A stretch of 64,000 nucleotides of DNA. Source: CAIWHR01 sp963741355 (lineage in GTDB: Bacteria > Pseudomonadota > Gammaproteobacteria > Burkholderiales > Casimicrobiaceae). Location: contig CAVUIG010000007.1 in assembly GCA_963741355.1 (NCBI GenBank), positions 21,472-85,471 of the forward strand, read 5' to 3'. Below the pieces are notes generated by a model. It was not told where the DNA came from. It ran no database searches and was given only the letters and a program-made list of their open reading frames with translations. Every line of letters starts with the position of its first letter. Within the stretch, counting starts at the first letter, position 1. Made by a program: the position numbers and the translations under genes. Shown here piece by piece: positions 25,917-37,873 of the stretch.

Positions 25917-26666
25917 TCAGGCGCCGTCGCTCCGCCGCCAGAGCGCGAGCGTGACGAGGTAGGGGGCGGGTGCAGCCACGGAATGGAGGGACCACGCGGC
26001 GGGCGTGTAGGGCGGCGGCCCGTCGAGCAGCCGGGGCGGGGCGATGTCGACGTGCAAGCGCGCGAACGGCGCGATCAGTCCGTCGCCGGTCGCCTTGCTC
26101 ATCGCCTCCTTGCAGGTCCAGTATTTGAGGAAGCGCGCGCGCCGTTCGTCATCGGCAAGTCCTTCGAAGGTGGTCCGCTCGCCGGGCGCGAGAAACTTCC
26201 GGGCGAGGCGATCGGCGCCAACGGCGCGGTCGCTGCGCTCGACGTCGATGCCGATGCGCTTGCCGTAGGCGACGCCGATGACCGCAGCGCCGCCCGTATG
26301 CGATACGTTGAAATCAGGCGCGAGGGCGGAGTTTGCGAGCTGGGGCCGACCGCGCGCGCCGCGCTGAATTTCGACCCGTGCCGGCGGCACGTCGAGCACG
26401 CGGCCGAGCACCACGCGAAGCGCGCCGCGGCCGGCGATCCAGCGCCTGCGCAACATCTCGTTGCCGAAACGTGCAGCGCGCGCGTGCTCGGCCGGCGCCA
26501 GCAATGCCTCCATCCGCAGTACGTTGGGGTCGCCGACGTCGAGCTCGCACCACCAGAGCGTCACGTTCTCCGCCACCGGCGCCATCTCGCGCACGGGCAC
26601 GCTGCGTGTGAAATCGTCCGGGTTCACGGAGCGTTCGGTGCTTTGATCAGGGATTTCTTCGGTCAT
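25917..26666 (-). CDS. 4'-phosphopantetheinyl transferase, Sfp type
   Basis: 249 residues. The two-half Sfp fold is visible: LWWCELDV and GRGALRVVLGRVLDVPP in the first half, PDFNVSHTGG at the junction, then the magnesium/CoA motif GIDVE and FLKYWTCKEAMSKATGDGL in the second. These transfer the phosphopantetheine arm of CoA to serine of acyl- or peptidyl-carrier proteins. Sfp-type enzymes usually serve secondary-metabolite synthases or fatty-acid ACP where AcpS is absent; no carrier-protein gene is in the window. The start MTEEIPDQ at 26666 is chosen because upstream codons are poorly conserved-looking and run into the rRNA promoter region. Confidence 0.9.
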   Translation of the reverse strand: MTEEIPDQSTERSVNPDDFTRSVPVREMAPVAENVTLWWCELDVGDPNVLRMEALLAPAEHARAARFGNEMLRRRWIAGRGALRVVLGRVLDVPPARVEIQRGARGRPQLANSALAPDFNVSHTGGAAVIGVAYGKRIGIDVERSDRAVGADRLARKFLAPGERTTFEGLADDERRARFLKYWTCKEAMSKATGDGLIAPFARLHVDIAPPRLLDGPPPYTPAAWSLHSVAAPAPYLVTLALWRRSDGA

Positions 26667-26786
26667 CCGGCAATGCGCCTTCTCTTTCAATCGAATGCCT
26701 GATCGCTCGTCCAGCGCTGCGACATTCTGTCCTGCTTTGGGCTCGTTGCGGGGCGCCGCGTACCTGTCCGCGGGGTCCCGGCGGGG

Positions 26787-26815
26787 TTGCTTTGTTGCAG
26801 TGCGGCGACTATAAT
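26787..26815 (+). promoter_or_regulatory. rRNA operon promoter
   Basis: TTGCTT (26787-26792) and a perfect TATAAT (26810-26815) with a 17-bp spacer, about 295 bp before the mature 16S 5' end. The segment between (26816-27110) holds no gene; it is the rRNA leader and includes a boxA-like antitermination site (TGTTCCTTAAAAATTT, 26875-26890). Confidence 0.75.
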
Positions 26816-26874
26816 TCCACCTCTTCGCTGCCATGCGGCCCGGCGCACGTTGGCCGGGCTTTCCGTTAGCAGCC

Positions 26875-26890
26875 TGTTCCTTAAAAATTT
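26875..26890 (+). promoter_or_regulatory. boxA-like antiterminator of the rRNA leader
   Basis: TGTTCCTTAAAAATTT resembles the boxA consensus TGCTCTTTAACAA that recruits NusB/NusE to rRNA transcripts. A better match stands before the 23S gene (29150-29164). Confidence 0.5.
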
Positions 26891-27110
26891 GCAACCGATA
26901 GGTGTGGGTGCTTGGATGTCATGGCGCTCTGGGGTGGTGTCACGCGAGTGATGCTGTTTTGGGGTGAAGAGACATATAGGTGCTCACACGACGCAAAGAC
27001 GCTCTCGTTTCGCAAGGGATGGGGGCGCAAGTCTTGTCTTGTTCTCTGCGAAAGGGGATGGGATGGGGCCAACGTCGATTGAGTGACTTTGATAGAGATC
27101 GAACTTTTTT

Positions 27111-28644
<1,534 letters not shown>

Positions 28645-28778
28645 CTCGGAAACCGGAGTCAGGTCAGAAGACGAGGTCGGCAACGATCGAGTCGACTGCC
28701 TGCACTCCCACTGTGATGTCTAAGTGCCCACAACCTATCGGCTGCAGCAACAAGGCAGCGTCGGCGTGCCAGGACACC

Positions 28779-28855
28779 GGGCCTGTAGCTCAGTTGGTTA
28801 GAGCACCGTCTTGATAAGGCGGGGGTCGATGGTTCGAATCCATCCAGACCCACCA
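28779..28855 (+). tRNA. tRNA-Ile (GAT)
   Basis: 77 nt with encoded CCA. Anticodon loop TTGATAA within stem CCGTC/GGCGG; T arm GATGG-TTCGAAT-CCATC. The acceptor stem GGGCCTG/CAGACCC has one mismatch, C4 (28782) opposite A69 (28848), where betaproteobacterial tRNA-Ile normally has T4-A69. Position between 16S and 23S is standard. Confidence 0.97.
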
Positions 28856-28990
28856 AAGTACAAGTTGGGCCGGAGCAGGGCATCGCGCCTGGCGAGAAGC
28901 GAGCAGAGCGAGGCGCGAGGGGCCGACGTGTAGACCGAAGCTACACGAGGCCGCGAGCAACGAGCCATGCGAAGCTTATCGAAAGGCGAA

Positions 28991-29066
28991 GGGGCTGTAG
29001 CTCAGTTGGGAGAGCACCTGCTTTGCAAGCAGGGGGTCGTCGGTTCGATCCCGTCCAGCTCCACCA
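28991..29066 (+). tRNA. tRNA-Ala (TGC)
   Basis: 76 nt with encoded CCA. Anticodon loop TTTGCAA; acceptor stem GGGGCTG/CAGCTCC contains the G3-U70 wobble pair that identifies alanine tRNAs. The 135 bp between the two tRNAs hold no gene. Confidence 0.98.
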
Positions 29067-29149
29067 AATCCTGGGCAGAGGTGAAGCGGAGAATGCAGAA
29101 GCAAGCGTTGGCGTTTGCTTCTGGTTTCTTGAGCCAGTGATATCGGTTG

Positions 29150-29164
29150 TTCTTTAACAATTGG
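29150..29164 (+). promoter_or_regulatory. boxA antiterminator before 23S
   Basis: TGTTCTTTAACAATT closely matches boxA (TGCTCTTTAACAA). It lies in the spacer between tRNA-Ala and 23S, where such sites keep RNA polymerase in antiterminated form. Confidence 0.75.
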
Positions 29165-29436
29165 GAAGAAGTAAAGGTCTTGCTCGGAAGGGCAGGCGTG
29201 GGCGCGAGCCTTGGTCTGGCTGGACGAGTGAGATTGGGTTGGATTGTATTGACCCTGTTCATGCTGTGAGTTCGGTGTGGATGGGGAGCGCGAACGCCCG
29301 TGATGTTGAGTGAAGGTCAGTGCTCAGTGTTATGGGGTCAAGCGACTAAGTGCATGTGGTGGATGCCTTGGCGATCACAGGCGATGAAGGACGTGGCAGC
29401 CTGCGAAAAGCTGCGGGGAGCTGGCAAACGAGCGAT

Positions 29437-29468
<32 letters not shown>

Positions 29469-29873
29469 CCGCAAGGGTCACTCCCTGCTGAATACATAGG
29501 CAGGGTAGAGCGAACCCGGTGAACTGAAACATCTCAGTAGCCGGAGGAACAGAAATCAACCGAGATTCCCAGAGTAGTGGCGAGCGAAATGGGAGTAGCC
29601 GTCGCGATTTAGCAGTGGTCTCAGGAGAATGGTCTGGAAAGGCCGGCCGCAGTGGGTGATAGCCCCGTAACCGAAGAGACGATTGTGGAACCAGGCGCGA
29701 GAGAAGTAGGGCGGGACACGTGAAATCCTGTCTGAAGATGGGGGGACCATCCTCCAAGGCTAAATACTCGTGATCGACCGATAGTGAACCAGTACCGTGA
29801 GGGAAAGGCGAAAAGAACCCCGGGAGGGGAGTGAAATAGATCCTGAAACCGCATGCATACAAACAGTCGGAGC

Positions 29874-30028
29874 CCTAGCTTCAATGGCCTTCGGTTCTTG
29901 GAGCGCGTCAGCGCGTCAAGCGATGATCAGCAAAAGACGGCAATACGGCGCGAGTGGGCGGGTTTCCGATGCTGATGCTGACACTGCTACTGAACGCGGA
30001 GATCGAAGCAGAGGCCATTGAAGCTAGG
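29874..30028 (+). other. 23S intervening sequence in helix 25
   Basis: A 155-nt insertion replaces the short tip of helix 25, between GTCGGAGC and GTGACGGCGTACC. Its ends are a perfect 17-bp inverted repeat: CCTAGCTTCAATGGCCT (29874-29890) and AGGCCATTGAAGCTAGG (30012-30028). It holds no open frame of note. Helix 25 is a known site for intervening sequences that RNase III removes without religation. Confidence 0.9.
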
Positions 30029-30451
30029 GTGACGGCGTACCTTTTGTATAATGGGTCAGCGACTTACGTGGTGTGGCGAGCTTAACCGAATAGGGGAGGC
30101 GCAGCGAAAGCGAGTCCGAACAGGGCGATTCAGTCACATAGCGTAGACCCGAAACCGGATGATCTACCCATGGCCAGGCTGAAGGTGGGGTAACACTCAC
30201 TGGAGGGCCGAACCCACTCCCGTTGAAAAGGTAGGGGATGAGCTGTGGGTAGGGGTGAAAGGCTAATCAAATCCGGAAATAGCTGGTTCTCTCCGAAAAC
30301 TATTTAGGTAGTGCCTCAGGTATCACCGACGGGGGTAGAGCACTGTAATGGTGGCGGGGGTCATTGTGACTTACCGTGCCATAGCAAACTCCGAATACCG
30401 TTGAGTGCGAGCCTGGGAGACAGACATCGGGTGCTAACGTCCGGTGTCGAG

Positions 30452-30484
<33 letters not shown>

Positions 30485-30531
30485 CAAGACACGGTTAAGT
30501 GGGAAACGAGGTGGGAAGGCACAGACAGCCA

Positions 30532-30563
<32 letters not shown>

Positions 30564-30640
30564 GAAAGCGTAATAGCTCACTGGTCGAGTCGTCCTGCGC
30601 GGAAGATGTAACGGGGCTCAAACCGTGCACCGAAGCTGTG

Positions 30641-31088
30641 GATTCAGGGTCAGCTATCAGCTTCAGCGATCAGCAACAGTAACAGAATGGCCCGATGCGG
30701 TTCGATGGAGCTTGAGGTGTTTCAGCGCGCGTATGCGATTGTCGCTGGAAGTGCATCGGGCGAGTCTGACGTTTCCGCAAAGTCGAGCAATATGCGCTTG
30801 CCGATCAGATGCGGCGTGCGAGCAAATCGATCTGCGTGAATCTGGCAGAAGGCTTTGCCAAGCGAGTTACTCGCAAGCGGAGTTCAAGCGCTTCTGTCAG
30901 ATGGCGCTGGGTTCAGCCGACGAGATGCGAGTCTGGTTGCGCTATTGCTGGACTTGGGCTACATCGATGAGGCGAGCTGGCAGCGTTGGCGCGATGAATA
31001 CGAAGCGATCGCCAAGATGCTGCAAGGCTCGTGAGTGCGAAGTGGCCAGGTGTTGCTGATCGCTGACATCTGAAATCTGACTGCTGAG
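30641..31088 (+). other. 23S intervening sequence in helix 45
   Basis: A 448-nt insertion after CACCGAAGCTGTG and before GATGGTAGGAGAGCG, the position of helix 45. The arms 30641-30677 and 31052-31088 are near-perfect inverted repeats; the innermost part is CAGCGATCAGCAAC against GTTGCTGATCGCTG. It carries the decayed or frame-broken gene of a four-helix-bundle protein, as the classic helix-45 elements of Leptospira and Coxiella do. Confidence 0.92.
30705..31034 (+). pseudogene. 23S intervening-sequence four-helix-bundle (S23) protein, frame-broken
   Basis: Reading across four frame changes gives about 110 residues that match the S23/four-helix-bundle family (Pfam PF05635). Pieces: MELEVFQRAYAI (from the ATG at 30705), SLEVHRASLTFP, then VEQYALADQMRRASKSICVN and LAEGFAKRVTRK, then AEFKRFCQMALGSADEMRVW, and LDLGYIDEASWQRW to MLQGS with the stop at 31034. 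The ALADQ-RRA-S-N-AEG core is the family signature. The total length is a multiple of three, so the indels nearly cancel. It may be intact in the cell and broken by read errors, or a decayed passenger; other genes in this window show the same kind of damage. Confidence 0.8.
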
Positions 31089-31721
31089 ATGGTAGGAGAG
31101 CGTTCCGTAGGGCTGTGAAGGTGAGTCGAGAGGCTTGCTGGAGCCATCGGAAGTGCGAATGCTGACATGAGTAGCGATAAAGCGGGTGAAAGGCCCGCTC
31201 GCCGAAAGCCCAAGGTTTCCTGCGCCACGTTCATCGGCGCAGGGTGAGTCGGCCCCTAAGGTGAGGACGAGAGTCGTAGCCGATGGGAAGCAGGTCAATA
31301 TTCCTGCACCGATTCGAGATGCGATGGGGGGACGGAGAAGGTTACCGCGGCCGGGTGTTGGAAGTCCCGGTTTAAGCGTGTAGGCGTGGCCCTTAGGCAA
31401 ATCCGGGGGTCTTAGCCGAGGCGTGATGACGAGGGTGGGCTTGCCTGCCTGAAGTGCGCGATACCCTGCTTCCAGGAAAAGCCTCTAAGCTTCAGTCTCG
31501 AATTGACCGTACCGCAAACCGACACAGGTGGGCAGGATGAATATTCTAAGGCGCTTGAGAGAACTCAGGAGAAGGAACTCGGCAAATTAGCACCGTAACT
31601 TCGGGATAAGGTGCGCCCCTGGTAGGTGAAGGCGTACAGCTGGAGCCGAGAGGGGCCGCAGAGAAATGGTGGCTGCGACTGTTTAACAAAAACACAGCAC
31701 TCTGCAAAGACGAAAGTCGAC

Positions 31722-31756
<35 letters not shown>

Positions 31757-31780
31757 TAAATGATGGGGTGCGAGCTCTTG

Positions 31781-31874
<94 letters not shown>

Positions 31875-32133
31875 CGATGGCCACACTGTCTCCTCCTGAG
31901 ACTCAGCGAAGTTGAAGTGTTTGTGAAGATGCAATCTACCCGCGGCTAGACGGAAAGACCCCGTGCACCTTTACTGTAGCTTTGCATTGGACTGTGATGG
32001 GACTTGTGTAGGATAGCTGGGAGCCGTTGAAGCGCTGTCGCTAGATGGCGTGGAGGCAACGTTGAAATACCAGCCTGGTGTCATTGCGGTTCTAACCTGG
32101 GTCCATGAACTGGATCGGGGACCGTGCATGGTA

Positions 32134-32179
<46 letters not shown>

Positions 32180-32282
32180 TCGAAGGTTTCCTAGGTACGG
32201 TCGGACATCGTACTGATAGTGCAATGGCACAAGGAAGCTTGACTGCGAGCCTGACAAGGCGAGCAGGTGCGAAAGCAGGACA

Positions 32283-32356
<74 letters not shown>

Positions 32357-32385
32357 ACCGCCCAAGAGTTCATATCGACGGCGGT

Positions 32386-32425
<40 letters not shown>

Positions 32426-32430
32426 TAGCC

Positions 32431-32463
<33 letters not shown>

Positions 32464-32894
32464 TGGTACGTGAGCTGGGTTCAAAACGTCGTGAGACAGT
32501 TTGGTCCCTATCTGCCGTGGGCGCTGGAGATTTGACGGGGGCTGCTCCTAGTACGAGAGGACCGGAGTGGACGTACCGCTGGTGTACCGGTTGTGACGCC
32601 AGTCGCATCGCCGGGTAGCTATGTACGGAAGCGATAACCGCTGAAAGCATCTAAGCGGGAAACGTGCCTGAAGATGAGATCTCCCGGGGACTTGATCCCC
32701 CTGAAGGGTCGTGGCAGACCACCACGTTGATAGGCCGGGTGTGGAAGGGCAGTAATGCCTTGAGCTAACCGGTACTAATTGCCCGTGCGGCTTGACCCCA
32801 TAACCGTGGGCACTGACCACGGTGCGTCGCGCAACCAACCAACCTCCTTTACTTCTTCCTGCCGGGTGCCCACACCAGCGCACCCGACGCTCAA

Positions 32895-33011
32895 TGCCTG
32901 ACGACCTTAGCCCGCCGGAACCACCCCTTCCCATCCCGAACAGGACCGTGAAACGGCAGCACGCCGATGATAGTGTGGATTACCCATGCGAAAGTAGGTC
33001 ATCGTCAGGCA
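32895..33011 (+). rRNA. rrf: 5S ribosomal RNA
   Basis: 117 nt. The ends TGCCTGACGA (32895-32904) and TCGTCAGGCA (33002-33011) form the closing helix. Internal blocks CCATCCCGAACAGG and TGCGAAAGTAGG are standard. Confidence 0.95.
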
Positions 33012-33020
33012 CCCTACACA

Positions 33021-33057
33021 CACAACGCCCAGCCACCCGGCTGGGCGTTGTGCTTTG
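33021..33057 (+). terminator. rRNA operon terminator
   Basis: A 14-bp perfect stem, CACAACGCCCAGCC (33021-33034) with GGCTGGGCGTTGTG (33039-33052), four-base loop, followed by CTTTG. The T run is short but the stem is very strong. The 143 bp up to the next gene (33058-33200) contain nothing I can name. Confidence 0.8.
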
Positions 33058-33200
33058 CGGCTGCAGAAGCCTTGGCAGCTTGGCGAGGTCCCAAAAGAAA
33101 CGGGCGCCGAATCGGGGTCCATTTCCCCATTCGCCGGTCGTTCCGCAGCGATGATGCTTGATCGATCAGCGGCGATCAAATGACAATCCGGGTCTCAATT

Positions 33201-36200
33201 TCACCATGCTTCGACTTCGACCAGGCGCGAGTATGACGCGAGCGCCCCGGTGATATTGATTCGGATGCGATCGGTCGTGATGGCAGTGAAATTGACGGTG
33301 CGCATCACCAGGTTGTTGCCGGCGACCGTGCCGAGCGTGACCCACGACGAGCCGTTCCAAGCCTGCACGTTGAAATCGGTGACGCCGTATTTCGTGAACG
33401 TGGTGGACGCAGTCGGCAGTACCGGGCTCTGGTAGTTGTCCTGCAGCGTGACCACGACGACGTGGTCGATCGTCTTCTGGCCGTTGAAGACGATCTGCAC
33501 CCAGTCGGGGAAGGTGCCTGCAGTGACGTCGTTCCAGCCGCCGCCGCTGCCCCAGCCGGCGCCCGTGCGATCCCCGTTGATGATCGCACTCACCGGGAAG
33601 CTGGAACTGTAGGTGCTCGAAGCCGAGGCCACCCCGCCGCTGGTAGCCAGTGCGACGTTGTTGCCGCCGTTTACGGTCTGCGTCAGCGCGGGACTGGTCG
33701 ACCCGCTGTTGTTGGCGTCGCCGCTATAGGTGGCGACGATGCTGTGGCTGCCCGCGGTGAGCGCCGCCGTGGCGCAGGTCGCCTTGCCGGCGCTGACGGC
33801 CTGCGCCGTGCAACCGGCGATGGCACTGCCGTTGTCGGTAAAGCCGACGGTGCCGGTCGGCGTGCTGCCGGTGATCGTCGCGGTAAACGTGACGCTCGAT
33901 CCGACTGCCGACGGGTTGGCCGAGCGGCAAGCGTCGTTGTGGTCGGCGGCGGACCGGAGCCTCCGGTCATAGGCTTCGACTTCGACCAGGCGCGAGTATG
34001 ACGCGAGCGCGCCGGTGATATTGATGCGGATGCGATCGGTCGTGATGGCGGTGAAATTGACGGTGCGCATCACCAGGTTGTTGCCGGCGACCGTGCCGAG
34101 CGTGACCCACGACGAGCCGTTCCAGGCCTGCACGTTGAAATCGGTGACGCCGTAGTTCGTGAACGTGGTGGACGCAGTCGGCAGTACCGGGCTCTGGTAG
34201 TTGTCCTGCAGCGTGACCACGACGACGTGGTCGATCGTCTTCTGTCCGTTGAAGACGATCTGCACCCAGTCGGGGAAGGTGCCTGCAGTGACGTCGTTCC
34301 AGCCGCCGCCGCTGCCCCAGCCGGCGCCCGTGCGATCCCCGTTGTTGATCGCACTCACCGGGAAGCTGGAACTGTAGGTGCTCGAAGCCGAGGCCACCCC
34401 GCCGTTGGCAGCCAGTGCGACGTTGATACTCGCGCCGCCGCCGTTTACGGTCTGCGTCAGCGCGGCGACTCGTCGAACCGTTGTTGTTGGCGTCGCCGCC
34501 GTAGGTTGCGACGATGCTGTGGCTGCCGGCGGTGAGCGCTGCCGTGGCGCAGGTCGCCTTGCCGGCGCTGACGGCCTGCGCCGTGCAACCGGCAATGGAC
34601 GCTGCCGTTGTTGGTGAAGCCGACGGTGCCGGTCGGCGCACTGCCGGTGACGGTCGCCGTGAACGTGACGCTCACACCGAACGTCGACGGATTGAGCGAG
34701 CTCGCGAGCGTCGTGCTGCTCGTCGCCTTGTTGACGGTCTGCGTCAGCGTTGGGCTCGCCGATCCGGTATTGTTCGCGTCGCCGCCGTAGGTGGCGACAA
34801 TGCTGTGGCTGCCGGAGGTGAGCGCCGACGTCGCGCAGGTCGCCTTGGCGGAGCTGACCGCCTGCGCTGTACACCCGGAAATCGAGGCGCCGTTGTTCGT
34901 GAAGCTGACCGTCCCTGTCGGCGCATTGCCGGTGATCGTGGCGGTGAACGTGACGCTTGCGCCGAACGTCGACGGATTGAGCGAGCTGGCGAGCGCCGTG
35001 CTGCTCGCCAACGCGCTTACGGTCTGCGTGAGCGTCGGGCTGGTCGACCCGTTGTTGTTGGCGTCGCCGCTGTACGTGGCTACGATGCTGTGGCTTCCGG
35101 CGGTGAGCGCAGACGTGGCGCACGTCGCCTTGCCGGCGCTGACGGCCTGCGCGGTGCAACCGGCGACGGCGCTGCCGTTGTTTGTGAAGCCGACGGTGCC
35201 GGTCGGCGCGCTGCCGGTGACGGTCGCCGTGAACGTGACGCTCGCGCCGACGCCCGACGGATTGAGCGAGCTCGCGAGCGTCGTGCTGCTCGCAGCCTTG
35301 TTGACGGTCTGCGTCAGCGTGGCGCTCGTCGAACCGTTGTTGTTGGTGTCGCCGCCGTAGGTTGCGACGATGCTGTGGCTGCCGACGGTGAGTGCGGACG
35401 TGGCGCACGTCGCCTTGCCGGCGCTGACGGCCTGCGCCGTGCAACCGGCGATGGCGCTGCCGTTGTTGGTGAACCCGACGGTGCCGCTCGGCGCACTGCC
35501 GGTGACGGTTGCCGTGAGCGTGACGCTCACACCGAACGTCGACGGATTGAGCGAGCTCGCGAGCGTCGTGCTGCTCGTCGCCTTGTTGACGGTCTGCGTC
35601 AGCGTTGGGCTCGCCGATCCGGTATTGTTCGGCGTCGCCGCCGTAGGTGGCGACAATGCTGTGGCTGCCGGCGGTGAGCGCCGACGTCGCGCAGGTCGCC
35701 TTGGCGGAGCTGACCGCCTGCGCTGTGCACCCGGAAATCGAGACGCCGTTGTTCGTGAAGCCGACCGTCCCGGTCGGCGCGTTGCCGGTGATGGTCGCGG
35801 TGAACGTGACACTTGCGCCGAACGTCGACGGATTCGCTGAGCTCGCGATCGCTGTCGTGGTCGACGTGCCGCCTCCGCGAGTGACCTGCACCGTCATCGT
35901 CCCGGACGCACCGGGCGAAGCGGAGAGCACGCTTATCGTGACGCCGTACTTGGGCGTCTACGTACGCCATCCCGGGAAGCAGCGCGGCGTTGGTAAAGGG
36001 GGACGCCGATGCCGGCGTCATGTCGAGAATTTCGGTGTCATCCGAGCCGGAAGAGACCTCGAACGGGCTTGCGATGCGAACGTGCAAGCCGCTGTTCGCC
36101 GCCGATATGAAGCTGTCGAACAGGCCGACCGGTTGGCGGTATTCGATCCAGTACGTCCGGTTGCTCGCGGCGGTGGGGATCTTGACGGCGTAGGTCGACA

Positions 36201-37492
36201 CCCCAGCCGACTCGATCGGACCAAGTATGTAGGTTGCCGTTCCAGACGTGTGCGTCTTGATAGCTGTCGCGGCAATCCACGGGCCGGAGGGAGCGTCGAT
36301 CAGCGTCTTTTGCAGAGCGTCGAAATGCCCCGCGCTCTGATTGCCCATCACGACGAACGGGTCGCCGTATTCCGATGCGCTGCATCCTGTCGCCGGAAAC
36401 GGAAGCGTCGCGCTCCCGCAGTTGAGGCTTCCCGCGTGCAGCAGTCCGAAATTATGACCGAGTTCGTGCGCATACACGGAAAGCTGGTTGTAGCCGTTGC
36501 TCCACGCTTCGCCGAAGCTGACGTATGCCAATCCCGCCCAGCCGCAGGCGGACTCACGGGGAAAGACGTAGAAACGATTCTGATACGTCCCCGTGTAACC
36601 TGCCGCCGTCGCAGCCGTATCGGCCCGGTTGCCGATGGTCGTGTAGTCGCAGCCTGCCGGCGTGGCAACTCCTGTCTGCAGCCAAGGTGTCACCGTTACG
36701 TTGAGCTGCTCCTTGTTGTACGACACTTCGTTGTAGTAGCTGGCGACGCTGTTGGCGTTCGTGCGCACCACCGCGTCGACCTGCGCCTGCGTGAAGGGGT
36801 CCGTCACCGGCGAATCGGAAAACTTGACGAGGATGACGAGCAGGTTGTTTGTGGTTAGCGCCAGCGGACCCGCGCTCGTCATGGTCGAGGGTTTCGGCGC
36901 CGGCGGGGCGATGATCGTGATGGAGGTGGCGTCAAGCGACACGGCGTCCGCGGTCACGCTTCCCGTCGCAATGACCTGCATGCCGTTCCTGAGCGTGTCG
37001 GGCATCAGGTCCAGCACGAGCGGTGTTGCGCGCCCGCCGTCCACCGGACGAACGACATAACCGAATTTGCCGTGTCCTCCGGCGAAGTCGTCCGAATGGG
37101 CAAGCGTGAGGGTCCCCTGCACCTGCGATGGAGCGGCAGCCACCTGCATTGGCTGCGGCGCCGCAAGGGGCTCGAACTGGCTTACGGCTAACTTGCCCCC
37201 CGTTTTGGAGCCGGTAACCTGGGCTCGGGCGCCGATTTGGAGCGATGCGGTCGGGGTGCCGATCAGCTCGACAGCGGTGCCATCGTCGAGGCGCAGCGTC
37301 TGGTATGTCGTTGTTTTCCCGGTCGTCCGGTCTTCTACGATCAATTGCCTGACGGTACCCGTCAGTACGGCTCGGTGGGAACCGCCGTCGCCGTGCCCGA
37401 ACCGCCGCCGGAGTGGCGACATGATGGGCAAATGCGGGCTGCGCGAATGCTAACGCAGCGATTGCGATGAACCGGAGGCAGCGGGTCAACAT
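33201..37492 (-). CDS. Giant secreted M11-like metalloprotease with Ig-like and F5/8C modules (frame-broken)
   Basis: About 1420 codons. Signal peptide MLTRCLRFIAIAALAFAQPAFA. After a propeptide-like region, the zinc site HELGHNFGLLHAG (near 36440-36475) and the Met-turn region YGDPFVVMGN show a metzincin of the gametolysin (M11) type. C-terminal to it are six Ig-like repeats of about 90 residues (each with GTVGFTNNG, AGCTAQAVSAGKATC and HSIVATYGGDA), 35890 down to 33680. Two discoidin/F5-8C-like modules (NVALAANGGVASASSTYSSS to SRLVEVEA) lie at about 34440-33975 and 33670-33205, the second pair being an [Ig + F5/8C] duplication. Frame changes fall near 37390, 35940, 35630, 34605, 34470 and 33955. 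F5/8C and Ig parts usually bind carbohydrate or surfaces; the protease probably digests extracellular protein. No secretion genes are nearby. Confidence 0.8.
33205..34450 (-). repeat. Direct duplication of the F5/8C module
   Basis: 33205-33690 and 33970-34450 are nearly identical over about 480 bp, with only scattered single-base differences. The Ig-like segment between them (33680-33955) is one of six diverged copies that continue to 35890. The high identity implies a recent duplication or ongoing gene conversion and is also a likely site of assembly error. Confidence 0.85.
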
Positions 37493-37873
37493 GTGGAAAG
37501 CTCCAATTCGTGCCGCCCCTGGTGGGAGCGCGGCGGGGGTATTTTATGCCAACAGCATGCACTTGCTATGCCAGCGGCATGGATATTCGCGTGCCGCAGG
37601 CGGCCCCCATAGCAACATTGTCCAAACCATTGCATATAATCTATTATTTATCATATGGTTAGAGATCATGGCCGGCGCCGCCTTCCACGCCGTCCCCGAC
37701 AGACGGGCGTTGCCGCGGATGACTGGCTTTGACGTCGGTGTTCCACCGGAACGCGCCCAGGCAGGAAGTCACGGGCCGCCTGCCGTTTTCCGGCAGTCGC
37801 GAGTTACGGGAAACCGAAAACGGAGGCGCCGCGTGCACGTGGCAGGACGACGTGCGCGGTCAGCGGCGAAGCG
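37493..37873. other. Intergenic stretch between HerA-like ATPase and M11 protease genes
   Basis: 381 bp with no supported gene. It includes an AT-rich stretch at 37618-37665, unusual for this GC-rich region, and a pair of palindromes next to the protease start (separate entry). A plus-strand frame through it is arginine-rich and runs antisense into the ATPase gene, so it is not taken as coding. Confidence 0.5.
37541..37580 (-). promoter_or_regulatory. Tandem palindromes over the protease gene promoter
   Basis: Two copies of a short palindrome, ATGCC-AAC-AGCAT (37546-37558, one mismatch) and ATGCC-AGC-GGCAT (37568-37580, perfect), have centres 22 bp apart, two helical turns. On the minus strand the first overlaps a TAAAAT box (37546-37541), about 50 bp before the protease start. 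The spacing suits a pair of dimeric regulators. No regulator gene is adjacent. Confidence 0.35.

Noticed and set aside
33201..35900. Plus-strand frames through the Ig repeats
   Set aside because: The minus strand shows clear Ig-like and F5/8C domains in one direction; the plus frames are repetitive complements.
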